From the NCBI GenBank assembly GCA_023213395.1, contig CM041465.1, positions 4,836,001 through 4,900,000 of the forward strand: a stretch of DNA of 64,000 nt, given 5' to 3'. This document shows, piece by piece, positions 1 to 9,426 of the stretch. A program made the translations under genes and the position numbers. The notes beneath the pieces were generated by a model. That model searched no databases. It was not told the DNA's origin and saw only the letters and a program-made list of their open reading frames with translations. Numbering within the stretch: the stretch's first letter is position 1; each line of letters starts with the position of its first letter. The stretch is from Cycas panzhihuaensis (taxonomy: Eukaryota > Cycadophyta).

Positions 1-2
1 CT

Positions 3-221
3 AAGAATCTTGTTTTTCACGCACGGGCCAAACATATTGAAGTTCACCACCATTTCATCAGGGAGCATGTACACAGTGGTGAGATCACACTTCAATATCG
101 ACCAACAGAGCAACAGACGGCAGATATCTGTACCAAGCCACTTGGTAGAGACAAATTTGTAAAATTTAGAGATGGTCTTGGTGTCCGACTTAACATTGTA
201 AACAGTAAGGGGGGGTGTTAA
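3..221 (+). CDS. Copia Pol C-terminus (RNase H tail), partial
   Basis: An open frame of about 72 residues matches the extreme C-terminus of copia polyproteins. Visible blocks are KNLVFHARAKHIEVHHHFIR and TADICTKPLGRDKF, the usual site after the last RNase H catalytic residues. The stop codon (219-221) lies inside the first bases of the LTR, so the LTR start supplies the end of the ORF, as in CopA-2 and CopA-3. No frameshift or stop is seen in this stretch. The start is cut off by the window edge. Confidence 0.85.
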   Translation, partial: KNLVFHARAKHIEVHHHFIREHVHSGEITLQYRPTEQQTADICTKPLGRDKFVKFRDGLGVRLNIVNSKGGC

Positions 222-292
222 ACCTTATGTTTAAATGTTAAGTTAATGTACTTTATGTTTATGTATTATATACACTTTTACTTTAGGGTGAC

Positions 293-310
293 TTATCACT
301 TAAGTGATAA
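293..310. repeat. 18-bp perfect palindrome in CopA U3
   Basis: TTATCACTTAAGTGATAA is its own reverse complement. It is intact also at 26277-26294 and 53005-53022, and carries one changed base in the 5' LTRs of CopA-2 (about 32938-32955) and CopA-3 (about 59686-59703). A shorter version, TCACTTAAGTGA, occurs in the unrelated CopC LTRs. It could be a dimeric transcription-factor site; that is inference. Confidence 0.85.
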
Positions 311-432
311 AGTACACACCCACATTCTTTCTAGTGACACAACGTTGTCACTAAAGGGTCAAATGGACCCTCATGCACTTTTGCTCACATGAGAGCCCAA
401 AAGGACACATGTCCAACATGCAAGGCATGTAT

Positions 433-464
433 CTTGGATGTTTGACACTTGTCAAACATCCAAG
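433..464. repeat. 32-bp inverted repeat in CopA U3 (15-bp arms, 2-bp centre)
   Basis: The arm CTTGGATGTTTGACA is followed by CT and then the exact reverse complement of the arm. It lies about 25 bp upstream of the TATA box. It is present without mismatch in all five near-complete CopA LTRs (also 26141-26172, 32803-32834, 52851-52882, 59532-59563) and is half decayed in the fragment at 728-1034. It may be an enhancer, a hairpin or a small-RNA source. Confidence 0.9.
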
Positions 465-487
465 GCCTTAGGTCTCTCATTTCACTC

Positions 488-494
488 TATATAA
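488..494 (+). promoter_or_regulatory. TATA box of CopA LTR promoter
   Basis: TATATAA lies in the context CACTCTATATAATGAGACC, conserved in all CopA LTRs, just downstream of the long inverted repeat. It marks the U3/R junction region where element transcription would start about 30 bp further on. Inferred from position and sequence only. Confidence 0.65.
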
Positions 495-727
495 TGAGAC
501 CTCTCCTCATTGTCTCATACAAGAGTTGGAGTTGTATTGTCGTGCTATCAGTTTGCTAATCAAACTGTTTCTTCTTGGGAGGTTGGACCAATTCCAACTC
601 CACACATTGGGTATCATTTTCTCTTGCTCCTATTTCTCTTTGTGTTCTTTATGCTTTCATGCATTTGTAGTATTGTGCTTGTACTTATGATCTTGGGACT
701 AATGTGGCCTAATGCCCTTTTTTCACA

Positions 728-1034
728 TACATGAGGTTGGACCTCCTTATATGGAAGTGAAGGAGGACCTTGAAAGATTGGATATTTAACAAGTGTCAAA
801 CATCCAAGATATGCCATTTGCATGTGGGACAAGTGTCCCTTGGGCTCTCTATATGAGCAAAAGTACATGAGGGTACATTAACCCTTAAGTTACAATATTA
901 TGTCACTAGAAGAAATGTGGGTGTGTACTTTATCACATTAGGTGATAAGTCACCCTTACAAAAAGTTACATAGAGTACATCAACAATACAATATAAAGTA
1001 CAACACTTAATATTTAAACATAAAGTTCTTAACA
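728..1034 (-). repeat. Degenerate inverted CopA LTR fragment
   Basis: On the minus strand this matches the first roughly 300 bp of a CopA LTR: it starts TGTTAAGAAC (at 1034) and carries the TTATCAC region and the right arm of the inverted repeat (TGTCAAACATCCAAG). It diverges strongly and stops about where the R region would be, exactly at the CopA-1 LTR end. CopA-1 may have inserted into this older opposite-strand LTR, the other half lying left of the window. Confidence 0.7.
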
Positions 1035-3150
1035 GTTTTCTCCCATTATTTTTCCAAACCATTTGACCCCCTTTTCATTTAGAAAACTCTACAAATAGAG
1101 ATCATTTTCCAAAGGTAGGGGGTCAACTTGGGGAGGCATCAAAGTGCTTCCAAATTTATGATGGAGTTCTTGCCATTATTTGAGTTTGATTAAGATTAGC
1201 TTGTTGGAGACTTTAGGGAGAATTAGAATGGCATTTGATAAGGAGATAGTTGGGTCACTGGAGCATTGAGCCATTGAGCTCCCGACAAATGGAAATCTGG
1301 GGTAAAAATCCCTTCCACCACACAATTTCATTCAAAGATCCAACTTCCTTCCATTTCTCTTTAATTTGGTATTTTAGTAGCTCTTTTGCACTTGTCTTCT
1401 TGTTGCCCACCTATCCATCTTTGCCTTGTTTCTTATTGGTTTCCTCTTGCCAAGGAGAGTATCTTGGAGTCCTTTGGGTCCATTTGTGGTGGTGGTGAAC
1501 CAAATATGAGGCTCACATTGTATGTCCTTTGTACTTGATTCTTAGAAGTAGGTATTTCTTCCAATCAAGTTCTTTTATCTTCAGATGCATCACTTTGTTA
1601 AGCTAACATTACAAGTGGAACAAAAGATACATGTGTTTGGTCTTACAAATATTGGAGAAAGGCATGTTGAATCCAATTATAACCCTTTTCTTAATTTCAC
1701 ATGCTTATTGAGTAGGGGTGAATGTCACCCAAATCATATTAGCTATTCAAATTCATACCCCTCCCTTCAAAGCTTATTTTAAAACTTCATTTGAGCAATT
1801 TGGTGTCTATCACATACTCTTTTCCATCATAGGTTAGCCCAACAAATAGAAAGAATGCCAGATTTATCCTAGGGTTTTTCTTAATACATAACAAGACCAT
1901 TGAGTGGTTATTGGTCCTTCGATGGAGAAGAGCAAAAGAAAGCATCACAAAGAAGAATGGAAGTATGTCAAACGAGTAAGCCTCCTTGTTTCCTTTGTTC
2001 GCATTTTTGTAATAAACCACACAAAAGGGAAATAAAAAAGGAATTTAGGATAAGTAGATTTGTAAGTGAAATTGCTTGCTCGTTTGGGTCCTTCTTGTTC
2101 TCACTTCCTCCCTTTTGCTTTTTGAGGAAAAAAATAAACACAGAGAAAAAAAAAAAATGAAAAGGGCAAAAAAATGAACTAGAATAGATGCTCTTTGCTT
2201 CATGTGGTTCTTGTTATGCATGGTTGCATATGCTTGTTTCCAGTTCTTACCCCTTTTCGCTTAATTACATCACAAAAGACAAAAAAACAAAGGGAAATTA
2301 GGTCTACCAATTGGAGTTGTGCTTGCTTTAGGAGCCTTGCATATGACAGGGATTCGCACATGCAGTTGTGAGTCCCCAAGCCTGTAGGATATTGTTTTTG
2401 CCTTAATTAGGGTTATATATTGTCTTCATTTGAACAAAATTGCATGTTACTTGCATTTAGATGCATGTTGTTTTCCCTCTCCTTCTTTAGGATCAAGATT
2501 AACTTGAGCAGAGGAGTAATTAGTCTGCACACTAAATTTTATCATTAGTTGTAGTTCTAGTCTTGCACTCGAGGTGAAACAAGTTTCACCATGTTCTGAG
2601 TAGGCCAATTACAGTTAACTATCTTGCTTGCATGTAATCAAGAGAGCCAAGTAGACATCGCATGCCCTGTGGAGATCAATTCTTCTCCCTCCATTCTTCT
2701 TCAGAGATTGATTATATGGAGTCTATAGCATTCCTAAAATAGTTGTAGCAAGCCAATATGTAAAACAACAAACAGAAGCACTAATTCCAATAGGTAGTGA
2801 TATTATTCAACGCATATCACATTAGTCCACAATGGGTTTCATTCAATTACACTAGATCAGATATAATTATAGACATGTACCACAGATAATACTTATCAAT
2901 GCCAACAAACTACAATAGATAATTGTTGACTACCGATTTACTTCTTATTGCAAGATCTTCACTTCTCAAGGGTTTCCAATGTAGTCTACGCTATGTGCAC
3001 ATGGTCAACATACATAGTCTTCATTTATTAAGCCACATAAGTCCACAAGTAACTCATACACATACATTTATTGTGCATTCTTCAGTGAGTACACATGCCT
3101 TTCCACATAACTCTCTAATTTTATTAGACAATAGTCAATATTACATCATA
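1035..3150. other. Unassigned intergenic DNA
   Basis: About 2.1 kb without a recognisable gene, LTR pair or conserved domain. It is AT-rich, with an A-run at about 2146-2157 and only short random-looking open frames. It may contain decayed repeats that I could not recognise. Confidence 0.5.
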
Positions 3151-3915
3151 CAAGGTCCATTTTAGTCTGACTGGTCAACCATACCAGATCAGGTACCGTT
3201 AGAATCACTAACTCAGCTCACATCCATCCCAATGGGCGGATGTGTTTATATACACTGTGCATTCCTATTATGGAACGGTTGCATCTACAATCGCAACCGT
3301 ACATTCTTCTGAATGGATGCCTGTTCAGCCTTTAACCATTCTTTGTTAATCTCTTAATACAATCTTCCATCCGTACAGTTGTCCACCCGTCATATGCGTT
3401 CCGTCTGTCGTTCCTTTGCTGGCTCACAATCGTACATTTCCTGCTCGGTACGTTCATGCATTCCTCGACCATTCCTGCGTCTGACATCTGTTCCTTGATG
3501 GAATGGTGCATTTGTACACTAATACATCCATTCTCTATTCCAAATGCATGTTGAATGGTTGCCCTGCAAAATACCCATTGTTTTGTCTATTTTTTGTCAT
3601 ACATTCCCTCTTAACGAACGCATAGTTGTCAAATATAACCGCAACATCTATCAGAGGTCAACAAAACCACACAGTTTTGGTAAATAGATCTCTTGGATAC
3701 TTGCAATCCTCATTCTGCAACTGAAGGGGAATGTATGGAAAAAAAACAAACTCAACAATGAAGCTTTTGAGGGACTTACACCTTTTCGTTAGACGTTTGT
3801 TCCCTGGTTCGGATGATTGCGCCGGTCGTTCCTTCTTGGGGCTATATCACTTTCCATTCCTCCGTGTGTTCGAATGACAGAACAACTGTAGGGTTTTGGT
3901 ACTTATAATGCACTT
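3151..3915 (-). mobile_element. GypX: 3' region of a minus-strand gypsy element, interrupted by TRG-1
   Basis: This segment ends exactly at the left TSD of TRG-1, and the same locus resumes at 13504. Across the insertion, on the minus strand, an integrase C-terminus (13930-14326) is followed by a spacer and then a short ORF start at 3713 resembling the 3' ORF of GypB-1. The rest (3151-3650) is rich in CATTC/GGAATG motifs and could be 3' UTR or LTR, but I could not place an LTR border. Confidence 0.5.
3651..3713 (-). pseudogene. N-terminus of a gypsy post-integrase ORF (GypX)
   Basis: The ATG at 3713 opens MRIASIQEIYLPKL, which aligns with MRIARCQEAFIPKL at the start of the downstream ORF of GypB-1 (24953). 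Nine of 14 residues are identical, including MRIA, QE and PKL. The frame stops at 3651-3653, so it is a broken remnant. Function of this ORF family is unknown. The match is short, so confidence is moderate. Confidence 0.45.
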
Positions 3916-3920
3916 TTTTC

Positions 3921-4312
3921 AGTTAGAATATAATGTTTAATGTGTAAGTGTTTAATGTAAGGTGTCTTAGAGTCAATCAAGTTATAGTCCTAAGTATTAT
4001 GTACATTATAATAATATTATGATAGAAGTTAGAAGGTCATTGGTTGGATAGTTAGTGAAGTGTCATTGGTAAGGTTATCGGTATTTGTACCACGTGTCAC
4101 ATCCCTCTTATGTATTCCCACCTATGATGTATAAATAGGTGGTTGAGGTAGTGTAAAATCATTGAGTCATCATGGAGACTCATGTTGAGTCTATGATGCA
4201 ATAGTGTTCTAATGTAATCTTACTTATGATGAGTTAATACAATTTATGCTTTGTTCATTGATCTTGTTGATAGTGTTTGGTGTTGAATGATTCCCATGTT
4301 TAAAATCTAACA
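3921..4312 (+). repeat. TRG-1 5' LTR
   Basis: It begins AGTTAGAATATAATG, where the 3' LTR has TGTTAAAATATAATG, so the terminal T has mutated. It ends TCTAACA just before the primer site. A TATA box, TATAAATA, is at 4130-4137, followed by repeated GAGTCATCATGGAGAC-type text. The two LTRs differ by several substitutions and small indels, so the insertion is not recent. Confidence 0.88.
4130..4137 (+). promoter_or_regulatory. TATA box of TRG-1 LTR
   Basis: TATAAATA in the context GATGTATAAATAGGTGG; the same core is kept in the 3' LTR (about 13319-13328) and in the TRG-2 LTR (reverse complement at 61713-61720). This supports a shared promoter design for the family. Confidence 0.65.
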
Positions 4313-4324
4313 TGGTATCAGAGC
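4313..4324 (+). other. TRG-1 primer-binding site (initiator tRNA-Met)
   Basis: TGGTATCAGAGC directly abuts the 5' LTR end and is complementary to the 3' end of plant initiator tRNA-Met, the common primer of copia elements. Confidence 0.9.
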
Positions 4325-4869
4325 AAGCCATCCTGTTGTAAGAAGAAGATTGAGAAGACTAAGAGAGGAGAAGTTTAGTGAAGGATAGAGCATTCAAGCA
4401 AGGAGGTGGCTCCATTTAGTCATTGCCAAACTGAGATCAAACTGAAGAGGAGTTCAAGGCCTTATTGATACAAAGTAAGCCAATGTTGATGTGAAACAGG
4501 AATTTTATCAAGTAATATCACTCTTTTATTGTGTTATATGAAGTAGCTATGTGTTAGGGTTTACCTTGAAGTTGAGGCCAACATGTATAGAGAAACAATG
4601 ACATTTGAAGTTGTCTGAGGGATTGATGTTTGGAGGTTGTTCGTTGGATCCGTGTTTTGGCTACTATGGCATGTCTATAGAAATCTACTTGCCAATGTTT
4701 ATTAGTTGCTTGCATTGATTTCAGGTTTGGTGAAACCCTAACCCTAGGCCTATTACAAGTACGTGTTGGGATGAAGAAGCTTTTGGCCCTGTTAGCATTG
4801 TGTGAGAGATTTATGGTCATGGAAAAAGGCACCCAACTACGTGAATGAAGTGCAAAATCAAAACCTAGC
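4325..4869 (+). other. TRG-1 leader, noncoding
   Basis: About 545 bp between primer site and captured gene fragment. It begins with purine-rich text containing AAGAAGAAGATTGAGAAG and has no open frame of note. The packaging signal would be expected here, but no feature can be pointed to. Confidence 0.5.
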
Positions 4870-5350
4870 TGCAAAAGATTGACTTGCATGTACAAGCTGC
4901 TGAAGTGAACTACCAGTCTGTAAATTATCAAATATGGTTCTGTTTGTTGTACTACCTACCCCTAATGTTGTCTATCGAAGACCGAGTCCAATACCCTATT
5001 GAGTAGGTAGTGGATGTAATGGTTGACTAGCCCTTGTCTAACTCAAATTCAACTGCCTCTAATAGGCAAGCAGATCAACAGTTGTGTAACCTTGATTTGT
5101 TCTTAAAGTAACCAGTACTCCGTGGAAAGGTGCTGCTGGTGGAGGAGGAATAGAAGTGGTTCTTGCTAGAATGGCCTTGCTTCTCCAAGAACACTTAATT
5201 GATTTCCCACAAATAACTTTACCATTAGCCAGTTGAATAGCTAGAGCAGCTTCATTGGGTATGTGATATCTTACAAATCCAAAACCCTTGTCTCTCTGAA
5301 CACAAAACTCTTCAAATCACTCCCGCATCCAAGTCATCTCAACAAGAAAA
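4870..5350 (-). pseudogene. Antisense fragment of a UBP1/TIA-1-like RNA-binding protein gene
   Basis: Minus-strand translation shows the second half of an RRM: VQRDKGFGFVRY (with the RNP1 octamer), then NEAALAIQLANG and GKSIKCSWRSK, then a proline stretch and DLLAY. This order is the third RRM and following linker of plant oligouridylate-binding proteins (UBP1 family, nuclear and stress-granule proteins that bind U-rich RNA). A GAG to TAG change after DLLAY is followed by RQLNLS, and a frameshift sits upstream of VQRD at about 5318. A weak match to the C-terminus (IFDN...QQLV) is near 4885-4930. No intron is seen in the covered part. It lies in the TRG-1 leader, opposite to gag, so it was probably captured. 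It is not functional. Confidence 0.65.
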
Positions 5351-6264
5351 GAAGGTGAGAGAGGAAGAGCCAATTGTTATTCAAAGATCTCCCTGTACCA
5401 GAGAACTTCCTCCCAACATCCTAGATGCGGACGCTTCTGTAAATGACTGGCCATCTCTCTTTTCCTCCAATCTGAATTCAGCCCCAGCCCCCTTGGATGC
5501 ACAGTCTGTCCCGACTTCTAAAACTCTGCCTGGCTTGGTGCATCTTAAATCGGCCAAGAGTGCATTTTTGCTCAGACTCTTGAGCTCAGTAAGAAACGTC
5601 GTTTAGGATACTCACGTCCAACATTGGATGTAAGTGTTAGCAAAGGTCAGAGGCCCTTTCTTTATGGTCAGCTCGGGCTCTGCAACAACCGTGGCAGTCA
5701 CACTGAAACCCTTCTTGGGAGCGATAGGAGAAGGATATAGCTAGAGTTGTACCTAATCGAATATTTTGTTTCGATTTTCTACCTTGTAGAGAAAGGGTAA
5801 TAGCTGTTGTCGGAGGCAAGAAAGGTCATCTGGGTCTATGGGGATGTTGATTCCGACGAAAATGAAGGAGACGGGGTTCATATCTATCGCCCCCATAATT
5901 GGATTTGCAATTGCGCCATTTTCCATGGAAAAGGTCATTTCTTGTAGCAATGATAGGTTGATTGCGGATTAAATCAAATCGAGATATTCCTTGAGTTTCG
6001 CAAGGATTAAGTGTTTGGTTAATTGAACCTTAATATGACTAAATGCCAAAAGGGTTAATTTTTTAATGATTTGAATTTATTATTCAAAAGGGGGCATTTG
6101 TATAGTGCATTTCATAACTCTCCATCTAGGTATCCATTTTCAAAATGGTTAAAGTTGTTGGAATTCTATCCCACAGGAGATTATTTTGGTATGTGATTTG
6201 GGGCATTTTTATGTTGTCTTGACAAACTTATTCTTAAGTCAAAAAGGTATATGATTCATGCATC
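5351..6264 (+). other. TRG-1 segment of unknown origin upstream of gag
   Basis: An open frame (5355-5606) continues after a frameshift into residues such as KKRRLGYSRPTLDVSVSKGQ and GSDRRR (about 5590-5735). The text looks protein-like and differs in composition from the flanking leader. I do not recognise it; it may be another captured fragment or part of the same capture as the RNA-binding gene. From about 5760 to 6264 it becomes AT-rich and noncoding. Confidence 0.35.
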
Positions 6265-6393
6265 ATGGAGTTAAGTGATGTTATTACTTTTATATCAAAG
6301 AAAGATGAGTTTTTGGTAGCAGATAGCAACATAGTCTTGCCTAAATATGTTGGAACTAATTTTCAAATCTAGAAAATTAAAATGGAGTGCATA
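6265..6393 (+). pseudogene. TRG-1 Gag, N-terminal exon-like part (interrupted by CopB)
   Basis: The ATG at 6265 opens MELSDVITFISKKDEF, then LPKYVGTNFQI and KIKMEC. It matches the start of TRG-2 Gag (MKLSGIINFVPEKNEY, LPKYTGTNY, IKMES). The NF/NY-xx-W-KIKM block is the typical copia Gag N-terminus. A TAG replaces the usual Trp of that block (TGG to TAG). The frame is broken at 6393 by CopB and resumes at about 11562. Confidence 0.75.
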
Positions 6394-6575
6394 TGTCAGA
6401 ATGCTAGACAAAAGATAGATGAAGAATGCTTGATGGTTATCATTGAGAGCTCAAGTGAATAAATACAATTAGGATTTGTAACTGACTTGTAACCAAAATA
6501 CATCTAAAGGACACGTGTCGATCGGTTACATACATTAAATGTCTATGACATAAGATAAACCATTACATTCTAACA
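6394..6575 (-). repeat. CopB 3' LTR (182 bp)
   Basis: On the plus strand it reads TGTCAGAATGCTAGAC to CATTACATTCTAACA; inward of it lies the purine tract (reverse of CCCTCTCTTAATG, 6576-6588). Confidence 0.88.
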
Positions 6576-6589
6576 CCCTCTCTTAATGT

Positions 6590-6880
6590 TTTATCTTATT
6601 ACACCTATTTTATCTCTAAGTATTTGGAAATTGTCTTTTCTAAGTGATTTGGTTAATATGTTTGCCACCTATTCATCTGTAGAACAATAGACAAGATCCA
6701 CTTCTTTGTTCTGGACTTTTTCTCTAATGAAGTGATGTTGAACCTCTACGTGTTTGGTTCGGGTGTGAAATACAGGATTCTTGGTGAGTTTGATGGTACT
6801 TTCATTGTTGCAATGAAGTATGGTTGCTTCCTTTTGAGGCTTCATTAAATCATTCAAAAATTGTCTGAGCCATATTGCTT
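6590..6880 (-). pseudogene. CopB RNase H C-terminus
   Basis: The minus strand encodes MKPQKEATILHCNNESTIKL, then FHTRTKHVEVQHHFIREKV, as in the end of copia RNase H (the D-N-Q/E-S block and H-x-R-x-KHI/VE-x-xHHF). A TAG stop at about 6669 precedes VANILTKSLRKD near the element's end. Confidence 0.75.
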
Positions 6881-7113
6881 CAGTGGTTGCACTGACAGTT
6901 GATTTGTATTCAGCTTTTGTGGATGATAATGCTACAGTGGCTTGTTTTTTGTTGCTCCAGGATATTGGTGAAGATCCTAGGAAGAAGCAATATCTGTTGG
7001 TTGACTTCCTTTGTTCTTTGTCACCTGCCCAATCCGAATCACAAAACCTGTTAACTGAAGAGTTTTTCCTTTTGGAAATACCAGTCTAAACTCTGTTGTG
7101 CCTTTTAGATACC
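6881..7113 (-). pseudogene. CopB RT/RNase H junction, decayed
   Basis: On the minus strand, scattered codons match the region between RT and the final RNase H block (for example text equivalent to DSDWAGD and SAKSTVSATTEAIW), but stops and small indels prevent a continuous reading. Confidence 0.5.
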
Positions 7114-8055
7114 TCAAGACCCTTCTTGCAGTGTTCCAATGTTTAGGTCATGCATGTATCTTGAAATTAGACCTACAGCATATGAGATGCACAGTCTGGT
7201 TGTTGTGAGGTAGATGAAGCTACCAATGAGTTGCTTGTACAGGGTTGCATTTACACATGGTTCATTTTCGTCTAGAATCAAGTTGCAATTCACTTCTATG
7301 GGTGTAGAGCAAAGATTGCATTCTTCCATACGAAATTTGGCTAACAAATCTTTTATGTATTTGTTCTCACAGAGAGAAATTGAATCATTTTGCTGATCAA
7401 CTTGGATTCCTAAATAGTAGTTGAAGAGCCCCAGGTCTGTCATCTCAAATTTGCCTTCCAGTTGACACTGTATGTCCGATATTGATTCTTCATCATCACC
7501 AGTGAGAATCATGTCATCAACATATATCACCATTATGGTAATTGCACCATTCCTATTTTTTATATATAGGCTTGAGTCTGCGTTGCTCTTTTGGAAGCCA
7601 TTGTTGCAGATATGATTGTCAAGTTTAGAATACCATTCATGAGGAGCCTGTCTCAGTCCATATAAAGCCTTTTTCAACTTGCAGACAAGGTGCTCTTGCC
7701 CTTCTTTGACATATCCCTTAGGTTGAGACATGTAAACCTCCTCTTCTAATTCGCCATTTAAGAATGCACGTTTCACATCCAATTAGTATATGTTCCAATT
7801 TTTATGTGCTGCCAGAGCTAAAACTGTTCTAACTATGTTCAGTTTAGCCACTGGAGAGAATGTTTCTTCATAATCTACACCTATTGTTTGGGTGTAACCT
7901 TTTGCAACTAGCCTGGCTTTGTGTTTTTCTATTTTCCCTTCGAGCCCCCTTTTGATTTTATAAACCCATTTGCAAATTACAACTGATTTATTGGAAGGCA
8001 GTTTAACCAATTCCCACATCCGATTTTTTATTATGGACTCTAGCTCAATGTCCAT
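7114..8055 (-). pseudogene. CopB reverse transcriptase (copia RVT_2 type)
   Basis: Two blocks in one frame, separated by a single TAG (near 7783): first KWVYKIKRGLEGKIEKHKAR with VAKGYTQTIGVDYEETFSPV, then [36 protein letters not shown], the catalytic MVIYVDDMILTG, and LGLFNYYLGIQV. This is the standard order of a copia RT, and the YVDD box is intact. Only the loss of the frame and the stop argue against activity. It would copy element RNA inside virus-like particles. Confidence 0.85.
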
Positions 8056-8693
8056 GGCTTTCCTCCATTCGGAATGTTCCTTTGCTTCAGTGAATGATTC
8101 TGGTTCTACTTGACTGAACAGAGCTTTTGGCTTTTGGCTTCTTGTTTTGTGAGAAAGGATTTCACTTTTTCCTTCCTCTATAATTTTGAGGTACCATTTG
8201 GGAACCCTCTTTTCCTTTTCGCCTTCTTCAGTCCTTGATTCTTCTAGAGAGACTTCTTCTTCTTGAGGAGTAGAGTCTGAAACAAACTCTTCAGAGATTT
8301 CTTCTATAGTTATACCTAATTCTTCTTCCGAAGGAATATCAGGAATGACTATCTAAGGCATTTTCTCTATTATTGGAATTTGGCTTAGGCTTTCTTCCTT
8401 GTCTTCTTCATTAAAAACAACATCCTTGCTTACATACACTTTGTTTGTTCTGGGATCTATACATTGTAGGCTTTGGAGTTTTTGTTGTATCCTACCATAA
8501 TGCATTCCAGACTTTTTGTCTCTAGCTTTGTCCCTTTTTTGTCTAGTATGTAGACAAAGGCTTGGTTGCCAAATACCTTGAAGTGACTTATATTTGGTTT
8601 CCTTCTTGTCCAGGCTTCCTCTAGAGTAAGATGGTCTACTGCTTTGGTCGGGCTCCTATTCAGTAGGTAGCAGGCTGTACTAACTGCTTCAAC
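8056..8693 (-). pseudogene. CopB linker between integrase and RT
   Basis: Minus-strand text includes KVYVSKDVVFNEED, an acidic stretch (EEELGITIEEISEEF), KRVPKWYLKII and SFTEAKEHSEWRKAMDIELE. These are the usual conserved words between copia integrase and RT. Several frame breaks occur. Confidence 0.7.
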
Positions 8694-9426
8694 CTAATAT
8701 GTTTTTAGAATGTTTTTGCCAATCAGCATGTTGCATGAAATCCCCATAATAACTCTGTTTTTTCTTTTTGCTACCCCAATTTGATTAGGGTGTGTATAGA
8801 GTTGTGAACTGCCTATGTATCCCTTTGACTTTGCAGGATTCCAAAAACTCTTTGGAAATGTATTTGCCTCCTCCATCTTATCTTAAGCATTTTATTTTGG
8901 AATCAACCTCCAATTCAACTTCGACTTTGAACTCTTTGAACACATCAAAGACTTCTGATTTAGTATGCAAGAAATAGGTCTAGATTTTTCTAATTAGGTC
9001 ATCTATGAAGGTGAGGAAGTATTTGCATCCATTGATGGAGTGTGGGGTGAATGGACCACACAAATTAGTATGAACTAATTCTAATTTCCTTTGTGCTCGC
9101 CATTTGCTTTCATGGAATGGTAGCCTATGTTGTTTGCCATATTGACAACTTTTACATACAAAGTTACTTGATGAGATTGGAGGCAGGCCAACTACTAGAC
9201 CATTTCTCTCCATGTTTTCTAATTTGTCCATGGGGAGATGGCCATACTTCAAATGCCACATATTATTATTATGACTTACTGTAGTACAAGCTTTTATATC
9301 AAGTACAATTGGGTGTGATAGCAGCCTATACAGGTCATTGCTTTCAACCGCTTTTGCAATTACATGGCCATTATTTTTCATGTCTAGGATGTAACAAAAT
9401 TCTTTCTCATCAAATACAGTGCTCAA
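8694..9426 (-). pseudogene. CopB integrase, catalytic triad altered
   Basis: GAG-pre-integrase and zinc-binding region: WHLKYGHLPMDKL and CKSCQYGKQHRLPF. The catalytic core starts LVHTNLCGPF, where copia normally has LVHSDLCGP, so the first Asp is Asn. The second block reads DGGGKYISKEF after a stop. The third, read in a shifted frame, is QIGVAKRKN where GVAERKN is expected, so the Glu is Lys. The changed residues fit G-to-A changes on the coding strand. This integrase cannot be active. Confidence 0.8.

Larger units (their letters stand above)
1..727 (+). mobile_element. CopA-1: 3' end of a Ty1/copia LTR retrotransposon
   Basis: The window opens inside a copia element read on the plus strand: the end of pol (RNase H), a purine-rich polypurine tract (about 204-215) and a complete 3' LTR (216-727). 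The same LTR type bounds the two full elements CopA-2 and CopA-3. The 5' part lies outside the window, so its completeness cannot be judged. The 5 bp after the LTR (TACAT, 728-732) would be the target-site copy, but its partner is out of view. Confidence 0.9.
216..727 (+). repeat. CopA-1 3' LTR (512 bp)
   Basis: It begins TGTTAAACC right after the polypurine tract and ends TTTTTCACA, giving TG...CA ends. Its boundaries agree with four other copies (25870-26375, 32532-33038, 52551-53103, 59229-59784). It contains several palindromes (293-310, 433-464), a TATA box (488-494) and a conserved downstream segment that includes GGTTGGACCAATTCCAACTC. Confidence 0.9.

Noticed and set aside
510-734. Hydrophobic 74-residue frame in the CopA LTR, also open in other LTR copies
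   Set aside because: It spans the R/U5 part of the LTR, its end is not conserved between copies, and the LTR is expected to be noncoding.
1787-2160. Short overlapping frames on both strands
   Set aside because: No conserved domain, low complexity near the A-run, no supporting signals.
4731-4748. AAACCCTAACCCTAGG, resembling plant telomere repeat
   Set aside because: Less than two repeat units and not tandem; chance or promoter-like telo-box at most.
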